Shown here in pieces: positions 1 through 10,600 of a stretch of DNA of 64,000 nt; the stretch's first letter is position 1; every line of letters begins with the position of its first letter. The notes beneath the pieces are model-generated. The model had not been told where the DNA came from, did not search any database, and saw nothing but the letters and a program-made list of their open reading frames with translations. The stretch is from Lycocorax pyrrhopterus obiensis (lineage: Eukaryota; Chordata; Aves; Passeriformes; Paradisaeidae), in contig JACSVZ010000037.1 in the NCBI GenBank assembly GCA_014706295.1, positions 682,001 to 746,000 of the forward strand, given 5' to 3'. A program made the translations under genes and the position numbers.

Positions 1-1546
1 AAGCACAGTTCTTTCAAAATGTAGAGACATTTTATAGGAAACTTGGCATTCTTGTAACTTGAAATTCTGGTAATTTCTATCAGAAATAGTGTTTTGTTAA
101 TTATAAGTAGGTAATAGGGAGCAGGTTGTTTTATGACAAGTGTGAGTAGTAATAGTATGAACAGTACTATAAAAATAAGATTAAACCTTGGAGGCTCCTT
201 AAAATGGAGCTAATCACTTACTGGACAGTAAATAATTTATTAGCTTTATATTGCCTATCAAACTTTAATATAAAAATATCTTAAAACTTCTTGTATTAAT
301 TATAAGCTTCTGGCTAAAGTTCTGAGCTGTTGCTTGATGTAGGAAATGTAACATTTATGATACTGAAATAACTATTTAAACCCTTTTATTCCCTTTAAAA
401 GCTGCTTTTAGCTTATTCTCTTTGTTGCAGAGCAGTAAACTTGACATGCACATACTTTGATCACCAAGAGCTGTAGGGACAGGACAAGGGGGAATGGCTT
501 CGCGCTGACTGAGAGTCCGTTTAGATTGGCTGTCAGGAAGGAATCCTTGCTGGGAGGGTGGGGAGGCCCTGGTTCAGGATGCCCAGAGAAGCTGCGGCTG
601 CCCCACCCCTGGCAGTGTCCAAGGCCAGGTTGGACAGGGCTTGGGGCAACCTGGGGTAGGGGAAGGTGTCCCTGCCCACGGCAGGGGGTGGCACTGGATG
701 GGCTTTAAAGATGCCTTTGAGGGGCGTCACCACTCCAGGGAGGAATCTCCACACACACTGCAAGAAGGGGTGTGTCAGAAGACCCTGTTCAAAAGTGGGC
801 CTGGGCTTTTCCAGGATGAAGTGCTGGACTGTCAGTCAGGTGTCCCCAGGCAGCTGTGCCAGCTCAGCAGCTTTAGGCAGGTTATCAGTAGTATCACTTG
901 TTTGTTCTTTTATCGGGTACTTTATCAGCTCTGCGACATCTTTTCCTCACTCTCAGGATGTTTAACTTTGGGATTGATGATTCTGCCTGGTTTTAGCATT
1001 ATTCAGCACCAAAAGCAGCATGACCCCACCCCCCTCCATTCACCACTGATGGCTTTGCAAATAGGGCATTGTCTTACCCCATCCCAGGCAGAGCATCCTG
1101 CTGCACTGTGGCAGAGTAGATGGTGTATCCCAAGTGCAAGTTCTAGTGTCTGCAGTGGAGTAGTTTATTTACTGCAACACCCTCACTTTATCGGCAGAGC
1201 AAATAACTTTTTGGGTTTTTTCATTATATGCACTTGTTGGAACTTTGAGTTTGGTTTTCTCCTGAAGGTGCCTTATAGTCTTTCTCACAAGAGATACTTT
1301 GTCACTTAAGGCGAGATGAGAAACTATCTTAGTTTGGTTTTGGGGGACTGATTAGGTTGAGTATGCCTGGAAGTCATCCTTTGAAAAAGGGAAATAAATG
1401 ATTGCTAATTAATATATGTGGAACTATCCTCAGTTTGGAAATTTTACTTTAATTGCAAGTCAGAAGGTTTTGAAGCTCATGTGGGTTGATCGCCTGTTGT
1501 GTAGTTGTTTTTGCCTGTTAACGGTGGTTGGCTTTTTGACTTGTAG
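1..1546 (+). other. PRDM2: PRDM2 intron upstream of the first visible coding exon
   Basis: AT-rich intron sequence with one CR1 fragment (about 457-740). I looked for an exon carrying the first codons (Met-Asn-Gln followed by a donor) and found none, so it lies upstream of the window. Confidence 0.75.
457..740 (+). mobile_element. CR1 LINE 3'-end fragment, sense orientation
   Basis: The segment carries the typical CR1 3' region: a GGGACAGGACAAG-like start, the GGGAGGGTGGGGAGGCCCTGG block, CAGAGAAGCTG, GTCCAAGGCCAGG, and ends in GGATGGGCTTTAAAG. It reads in the + direction, 5'-truncated as most CR1 copies are. Short open frames here are shadows. Confidence 0.9.
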
Positions 1547-1664
1547 AACACAACTGACTCTCCTGTTGCTGTGGAGACCTTGGATGATGTTCCTGAGCAC
1601 GTGCTTAGGGGCCTTCCTGAGGACGTGAGGCTCTTCCCATCTGCTGTTGACAAGACTCGGCTTG
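1547..1664 (+). CDS. PRDM2: PRDM2 exon: N-terminus up to start of PR domain
   Basis: The 118-nt exon is preceded by a pyrimidine-rich stretch ending in TTGTAG and followed by GTGAGT. It begins in phase 0 with N-T-T, which is residue 4 of the mammalian protein, so the initiator codon must lie in an upstream exon. It encodes the motif VPEHVLRGLP and then LFPSAVDKTR, both typical of the RIZ1 N-terminus, and leaves one base to complete Gly43 in the next exon. The only methionine near its start is out of frame. No other in-frame start could serve the long isoform in this window. Confidence 0.96.
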
Positions 1665-4600
1665 GTGAGTGCTACAGCTGTGAAAAGAGAATGAAGATTT
1701 TTACAGTAGCTCACATAAATTGGAGTTGCTGTGAAAGTGTGGTGCCCTCCTGTGCTGGGTAGAGATGATGTCTGGTGTATTTGTCTGAAATAATTCCTCT
1801 TGGGAAGAGTGGACAGCTCCCCAGTCCGAGAGACACATGTAACAATCTTAAGAAATATGAATTGTGAGGAGATTTGCCTGAAATAACTTAGGGTAGTTTT
1901 AACTCCTGATACATGTCTCCTCAGGTGTCTGGGCAACAAAGTCAATTTTGAAAGGCAAGAAGTTTGGACCATTTGTTGGTGACAAGAAAAAAAGATCTCA
2001 AGTTAAGAGCAATGTGTACATGTGGGAGGTAAGAAACGGTCTGTAAATGGAAAAATGTGCCTGTCACCAGGTCAATATTTTGTATTTAGCTTTTACTTTT
2101 TCCAGGTATTTTAGAAATAGACTTGATATAAGGTAATTGCCATCTATTACTGCCATTACTAACGTTATTTATAGACACTTGGATGGAGCAACCATTCTGA
2201 ATTACAAAGCTTTATAAACTATTGGCATTGTTTGAAATTCCTGTATTTTTTATATGCTGTGTGTGGATCACACCTGTCCTTAAGAGTTTTTTGCTGATCT
2301 CTGCTTTGTTGGCTTGAGCCCTGAGTGCAACTGAGTGCTGTCAACTGCTTATGAAATTAGGGAAATTAGGAGGGTATGGAATCTCTTAAGGAAGCCACAT
2401 CACTCCTCCTCATTTAGCTCTTTGAAAACCAGCTATTGGAGTTTTTGTAAGAATTCTCAAGTGTTGCAGTATTTCTTGTGCTGGACTTGCCTTGAAGCAA
2501 GTGTTGTCTGGGCAGCTGAACAGCTCTGGAAGCTCCACTGGTAGTCAGGAGACCTTGGATATTACGTAGATTTCAAAATGTAATTGTCATAATCTGGAGC
2601 TGAATCCCATCTACAGTGTCCTTAAGGCAGTTCATCACCACTTCCAAAGACTTCTTCAGTCTTTCTGAAGACAGACACAGCACATGGCTTTAGCAAAGTG
2701 AATAGTCAAGGAGGGGAGGGGTGGAGGAACCGTGGCATAGAATGTTCTGGAACATGGACTTTTAGGCTAAAGATACTGATAATGGTCATCCATCCTTCTG
2801 TCCCCTTGCCTGCAAAAATGGAACTCCGTAAAACACTGAAAACATGCACAGAGTGTTAACCTCTATCAGAGGAACTGATCTAGGACATTCCTATAAATGC
2901 AAATTTCCATTTAGAAAAGCAATGAAGTTTTCAAGTATAATGTTTGTTGCATTGAGCTCATGCTATCACAAACTCCACTGCATAAGGTATCTCCAGTTTT
3001 GATCTGGTACTGGAACATTTGGTGAGATTGAATCAATCGAGTAAATTATTGACCTTACAATTGTATTTCTCAGTGCTGGATGCTGAATGTTCATGGTGGA
3101 TATTTTTTCAGTTTGTGTTGAGAAATGATAGTTGCAAGCCAGCTGTTTCAGAGTTTCCTAGTTTGCAGTGCAGGTGATGATGGGAACCCTTGTTAGATTC
3201 CAGAGTGATTGTGTGTTGCTTTAATAGGGATTTTAGAGTTAGAAAAAAACAGCTAAAATGAGACTGCAACAGTTGGTCCCATATGCTGATACCTGAAACC
3301 AGTCCAGAATCTCAACTGTAGGAAAATGTGGTTTGTAGAAGGATGGTGGTGTGCAGGATCAGTTCAGTATATGGAGACTCAACTTGGGGAACAACCTTTT
3401 CCACAAGCATTCCATTTGCTTCTTTAGTCAAATTAATCTGAATAAAAAGTAAGGCTTCTAAAACTGGCATCTCCAGTCAGTGTTAATGATTTTGAACTGT
3501 CATACCAGAGGCTCGTTGTAAAAAAGATGAATTATATGTCACAGTGTATGCCTGTGGTGTTTGAGGAGAGAACATATTTTCCTTTTCTACTGGAGAAAAG
3601 CCACAGTTGGGAAAATGAGAACAAGTGTCTGAAAAGGGAGGGAAATGCTGGTTCAGAATGACTGGCACAGCTGTGCTGAGTGGGTTTTATTGTGGGTACA
3701 GGAATCACTTAAAGTCATAATGTTATAGAGAGGAGTTGGAGCTATTTTTTCTCACAGTGCACAAGGCCTTTAAACAATATTCTGTAGATTAGACTGTAAT
3801 GTTCTGTAAATTAGAAAAGCAATAAAGTATTTTGGTTTGTGGAAAACCCATAATAAAGTAACATAAAAACATAGTAAGGTGATATATATATATATATATA
3901 TATAATGTAATCAGTAATTACATTTAGACATATATTCAATATCTGTTTAGCTTTCCCACAGCATTCTTTGGCTCTTCTCTTCCATTTTAACCAAAAGAAT
4001 TGCTTTCGCAGTCTCATCTGGGACGCTCTTTATGCTTTCATATTGCAAGGGCTGGGTGTGCTGGTGAACATTATTTCAAAAGTCATGATGAAATCTATGC
4101 TGGATTTCATAATTTCATTTAAGTAAGGGAAATATTTTCTGTTTGCTTAGAAAAAAACTAAGATGGTTGTGGTATATTTATTAAAACTTCACTTTTATTG
4201 ATAAAATTCTATTTCATTAAATCAACAGTATTATCAGCACAAAAAAAAAGAATTTATTAAATAGCAGTTTTTCTAAGCTGTTGTGGAAGTGTATGTAGGA
4301 TTGAAGTTGGAGAACAATTTGAAAAGCCTTGGAATTACTTGTAAAGTATCAGAAAATAAAAAGCTACAACATTGTAGATTTTTGGACTTTTAGAAAAGCA
4401 GAAAAGGAAAAATACCCACTGATAGCTCTTCCTGTAGGCATCTAGCTTGGATTATAAGAAGAGTGGGAGATAACATCTTGAAAGAGAAGCAGAATTGCCT
4501 GCCATCAGAACATTGTGAAGATGCCAGTCCCCTTCTTGCTTTATTGCAAGTTGTCTGGAAACGTAAACCAGGAGTAGGTGTCAGCCTTTTCCCCGAGAAC

Positions 4601-7600
4601 AGAAACCAAAGAATTTGCACAGCATCTTGGAACATGCAGAATTTTATTGACATGGTCAGTTTTTTAAGGTGGTTACAAGATTACTGAAAGGTTAAAATGT
4701 TCTTTTATACCCTAAAAAGAGATTAAATATAAAGTATGCTTCCCCATATCTTTCCAAATAAAGCAAATACTTCTAGCTTCTATATAGTTACTTTTTCCAA
4801 TTTCCTCAGATGGTAAAAATAAAGCTCTGTGGCCTTCATATCTTAAAATCAGTCATTTTACTTAATGCAAAATCTAAAGTATCATTTCAGGCTTGCCAAA
4901 CTGAAAAGAAAGTGTAAAATGTTTTGGGGATTTTGGCTTTTGAGCCCAGAGCCTTCAGAGATGAGATTGCAGACCACAAGTGGGTTTTTTTCCAGTTGTA
5001 GCAGTTTCTCTAGAAGGTTGCAGAAGAGCAGCAACACTTTGCCCACTGCAGCCCTGGCTCTGCCGTGCCCTTTGTGTTGGCTCTGTCCTTGGGTGGTACC
5101 GAGTGCTTTGTGGAGCAGTGACATGCAGTGTTTCAGTGCAGTGGTGTGAGCAGGTGTCCCTTTGTCTGCTGTCTCTCTCACAGGTGTATTACCCAAACCT
5201 GGGCTGGATGTGTGTGGATGCCACCGACCCAGAGAAGGGCAACTGGCTCCGCTACATAAACTGGGCCCGCTCAGGGAAGGAGCAGAATCTCTTTCCTCTG
5301 GAGATCAACAGGACCATATACTACAAGAGTTTAAAGGTATCACTGTCTGAACAGCTGCTACTTTGTTATCTTTTGTCATTAAAGCTCTTTATTCTGCTTT
5401 ATTAAAAAACTTTTTTTCTTTTTGCTTATATTAAACAGAGTTTGAAACATTTTATGACATGTATTTAAACCACTGCAAATGCTACACATCATTGGTATAA
5501 ATTCTTATGTGCCAATATGGTTGACATTAAGGTTTACTGTTCAACTACAGGATGTTTCAACAGTAAGTCTATCTTATTGGCTGATGATTTGCTGTAGCAC
5601 CAAATTTGACACAAACTGGAATGAAAAAATACAGAGTATATGAAATAAATGTTATTCTATTTTTGTAGATACCAATATTTTTTCTGCTGAGGATGTTTTT
5701 GCAGTTATCAGTTATTTTTATGGTCTGTGCATCTTATGACAAAGTTTGGCTGTCTAGACACTTTTATGGGTAGCTCCATGAAACTATTTCTCATGGTTTT
5801 ATACCATTTCAGTTTTATTCAGGGAGTGAGGGGAAGGCAGGGAAAAGGATTGTAGTTCCTGGAGCATTTTATCTCCCAAAACAAGAAAAAAAAAAGGTTT
5901 AACTATAGTGGTAGAGCATGTTAGGTTAAGAATATTGTGGCTTTAAAGTATTTCTTGAATCCCTGATCAAGACCTCCTAGCAGTGAGTGTGTGTAGGTTG
6001 ACTTTGGTTTTTTTTAAAATACTTTTGGGGGTTTTGGGTATGTGCAGCTTTGTTTTTGCACTATTGCTGTTCCTTCGATTTCCTTGTGAGGCCAACCATA
6101 TCTGTTAGTAACGGGTATTTGCTTAAGAAAAGAGTGAGTTGATCCCATGCAGTTTTGAAGTTTATGGGGCAGTACAGCAGTAGGTAAATGTTATATTTTA
6201 AGTCACTCAAGCTAGGTTGAAAAAACCTTCTAAACATTTTCTGACCTTTCTAATGGCATTCAAGTAGAGGTTCACTATTGCCAGCCAGACTACTGACTTC
6301 TCTGCTGTGTTTATTCCCAAAGGGCAGGCTCCCGATATGACTCTGTAGCCAGCCTTGATTTCTCTAGGCACTTTATTTTGGATTTCCTCTGCCTTTGCCC
6401 ACAGTCCCACTAGCTCATTAATATAAGTGTGCTTTTGCAGTCATGCTGACATTTTAAATTTCTCATTGAATCTTTTCTGCAAAAGTTTTAGTCCTGACAA
6501 AGACAAGTATTCATGTATTTAAAATTTGTTTATTTGGTGGATGATATTGCACTTTGGAAAATTACTGCTTAAAGAGGCTAAGCACTGCTGACAGAATAAC
6601 AAATACCTTGTCTCAGCACTGGAATATCCTTTTGTTCCTTTGACTGTTGTCTCTTGCAACCTGATGAATTTTATCCCAGTCACACCTTACTGCTAACTGA
6701 GACAAAGGAAGGCATGTAATAAAGAGCATCTTAAATGTCCTTATCTTTTGCATAAAATGTTAGGATCTCTACACTGCCATTTCAAACCTGCTGTAAATTT
6801 ACCAGCCCAGGTATGAACACATGGTTCTTTCCTGATCTTTATCATAATTCATAAATTTAGGGGAATTCCACTTGCTGACAAATAAACAGCACAGATACTA
6901 TTTACCCCCAAAGGAGAATTCTAGTGGCTTGTGTGTATTTTTGTTCTGCTTTACCTTGAAGCATTGGAAGTATAGTCATGGGGTCTTATTTTTCCCAAGG
7001 TTTCCTTCAGCTTTTTATAGGTTTTTAATTTGTAAGTTAAACAGGCTGATTTTCAAGCCTCGTTGCTAAGATAACAAAGTCCAAATTTGCTTGGTGTGGA
7101 ACCACCTCAGAGCTGCAGAGCTTTAACTTCCCTGTTCCCTGCTCTCAATGAATAGTTACAGAATAGAACTTGTGAGTGAGCACAAGCAAATGCTGTCCTC
7201 TTCCATCTTCTCTTCATCTTTACTGAAGGGCTGAGGGTATTTGTAAGCTGCTTTGCATCTGCTTTCCCCAGGATGCCTGTGTGAGAGCTGTGGTATTGCA
7301 GGGGAACAGCCTCAACTCATGATGCAGTTTCAGCTCTTCCTGCCTCTGCTCGTGAGAGGAGCTTGCTGTGTGGTGGTGTTCTGCACACGGGACAGAACTT
7401 GAATTCTAGAAAAAGTAAAATACAGTGAAAACTCAGTTTCAAAAAGTCTTCTAAAGAAGCTTGGCTATGAAACTGTCCCTGATTAAAATGAAATTAATTT
7501 GATTATGGAAGACTGTTTTGCCAAACAGGTTTATAATAACTCAAGATCCTCCCTGTTACATAGGAGAAAGCAATGTAACGTTGGGTTATAGAGTGTGAAA

Positions 7601-10600
7601 GAATCACACAAGTAAGTGTTCACTTTGCTTATGTTTGGTCAGATGAGGCCACACCCAGGTGCAGAAGCACAATATCACAGTAAAATGCAGTGTCTGTGGT
7701 GAAAAACAGATACTCTGGTAAGGTTGGGCAGGCAAATGTCCATCTCAGTCTGTACAAGACACACTGCAGTGCTTGAAAGTGCACAGTGAATTGACTTTTA
7801 GGCAATCTGTGCTAGAACCTCTTAGGTTACTTAGGTTAGGTTAATAACTTGTTAGGATATTACTCTTTAAAATAACAGATTTTGAACTCACCGAAAGCCT
7901 TCTGAACAGAAAATACTCAGATTAAGGACTGCTAAATGTTGCAGTTAAAACAAAAAGCACGAAAAAGTGTATGGAAATTATTAACCTCATGAGCCTTCCC
8001 AAAATTCATACCTTTTTTAGCCAGGCTGTTCCAGCCTGACACTGCTACACCAAGGATCTGTAGGGAATAGTTTGGGGGAGGTTGGGTTTTGGAGTTGTTA
8101 CTAGAGGGTGTCACGAGGAAGAGTGGTGCTACAAGTGGCACTTGCTCAGTGTAGTCCTCCTCTCATATTGCTACTGAGGGAGCAGCTTTAATTGTCTGGT
8201 TTTGAAGCTGCTGCTGCATCTCATTTTAGAAGTACAAGGTTAGAGGGCTTAATTGAGATTCTAGAGCAGTCACAATGAAACTAAATTCATCAAGTTGAAC
8301 GTTAGCTCCAGCCATGCAGCCAACAAATTACGTGCTTGTTACCACCCTGTGTTTGCATTGCCTGAAACCTCAGCCAGATCTTTGCTCTGGCTTTGTATAT
8401 TTTTTGGATGATAAGGGGTTTTTTTGCATCAGACAACTCTGCTGCATTCCTTGCTGCTCACCAGCTACAAGGCCACGCAAATAACTTTGCCACTATTTAT
8501 CCTATCAGGCCTCTGGAACTCAAGGAAGCCAAACCATAGGCTTTGCTTATAACTTAAACTTTTCCCTTAGTTGTTGGGATCTTGCACCTCTTGTTGTTCC
8601 AGTGTCTGGGGGTATGATGATAATTATCACCTTTATCATGTGCTGTGAGACCTACTGAAAAATGGGCTGTAGAAGAAAGAAATCCTACTTTTGTTCTTGA
8701 TACAAAATTCCCCTTTGGCTTCAGACTGGAAATAATAGTCTGAGGACACCCTTTGCTCTGATGTAATGACTCAAAATAGGATCTGGTCTCCACCAGCCCC
8801 ATGTTCATTTAAGCCCTGAAAGAGAGGGATTGTAGTTAAGCCATTTAAATTTTTCTTGGTTTTGGGTAAAATGCTTCAGGAAATGGAGAAACAATGAGGA
8901 AGATTTGAAAAGTAAGTAAGAATACATCTTTAGTCTGCCAACTTGGGGACTTACTAGTTTGAGTCTGATGATATTTTAAGGAGCATGTGAAATGAAGTGA
9001 TCAATAGAGTTTCTTTTATTGCCAGTGCTGGGAATATGAGTAGCATTTGCAGTGATGCCCATTTGACTAATTTAATCTGTGGGGTTTTTTGTTTTTGTTT
9101 GGTTTTTTTTTTATTTTTAATATGATTAAAAAAAATAGAAATTATCAATTTGGAATGGCAAGCAAACCTTTTATTTTTGTGATCAAGTGGTTGTGTTGGA
9201 CATGTTGTAATTATCTGTATTCCCATTAACGCACTGCCACAATCTTTTCCTGGGCCTCTAGATTTTGTTCCACATCCCTGCTGTAGTGGCTGCCTGAGCA
9301 GTTACATGTTATTATTTTATAATTAGTTAATGTCATTTAATGCTTTATATAAAGGGAGATGTGTTTGTTCCAACCTGGTTGCTCTCTGAAAAGAGCTAAC
9401 TGAATATCCATAGAAGTCAGCACTGGGATTTAAATCAGTGTCACTATTTGAGGCAAACCACAATTTGGGACATTACAGCTGGAAGGTTCAGCTATAAAAA
9501 TAATAATAATAATGACAACTGTGGATTAATTATTACTACAGGGACTATATTAATAATTAACTCTAGAACTGTATTAATATTAACTATAACTGTATTAATA
9601 TTATCTCTGTATTGTCAGGAACTGTAGTGATGGGCCAAGGAGCAATGGATACAAATTGAAAGAGGGGAAATTTAGATTAGATGATAAAAGGTTCTTCCCT
9701 GGGAGGGTGGGGAGGCCCTGGCACAGGGTGCCCAGAGAAGCTGTGGCTGCCCCTGCATCCCTGGCAGTGTCCAAGGCCAGGCTGGACGGGGCTTGGAGCA
9801 CCCTGGGACAGTGGAAGGTGTCCCTGCCCGGGCAGGGGTGGGGCTGGATGGGCTTTAAAGTCCATTCCAGCCCCTTAACATTCCATGATTTTTCTGATTT
9901 TTTTTTTTGGTGAGGATTTTTTTTGTGATTTTGTTTGTCTTTTTTTCTGATTTTGTCTTCTTTTGTGATTTTTTTACTGTTCTTTTTTTTTTGTCATTTT
10001 CAGAGGTTATCTTTTATTTTGGTCTTTTCTTGTCACTTTTGTGGGGTTTTTCTAGATTTTCTTGTGGATTTTTTGGGGGGTTGTGGCTTTTTTCCCCCCT
10101 TTTTTCCCCCCTTTTTTTCCCCTTTTCCCCCTTTTTTTTTCCTTTTTTCCCCTTTTTTTCCTTTTTTCCCCTTTTTTTCCTTTTTTCCCTTTTTTTCCTT
10201 TTTTCCTTTTTTTTCCTTTTTTTCCTTTTTTTTCCTTTTTTTTCCTTTTTTCCCTTTTTTTCCCCCTTTTTTCCCCTTTTTTCCCTTTTGTTTTTTCTTT
10301 TTTTTTCCTTTTTTCCCTTTTTTCCTTTTTTTCCTTTTTTTTTCTTTTTTTTTCTTTTTTCCTTTTTTTTCCTTTTTCTCCCTTTTTTCCTTTCCCCCTT
10401 TTTTTCCTTTTTTTCCTTTTTTTCCTTTTTTTCCTTTTTTCCTTTTTTCTCCTTTTTTTCCCCTTTTTTCCCTTTTTTTCCCCCTTTTTTCCCCTTTTTT
10501 CCCTTTTTCCCCTTTTTTCCCCCTTTTTTTCCCCCTTTTTTCCCCCTTTTTCCCCCCTTTTCCCCTTTTTCCCCCTTTTTCCCCCTTTTTTTCCCCCTTT

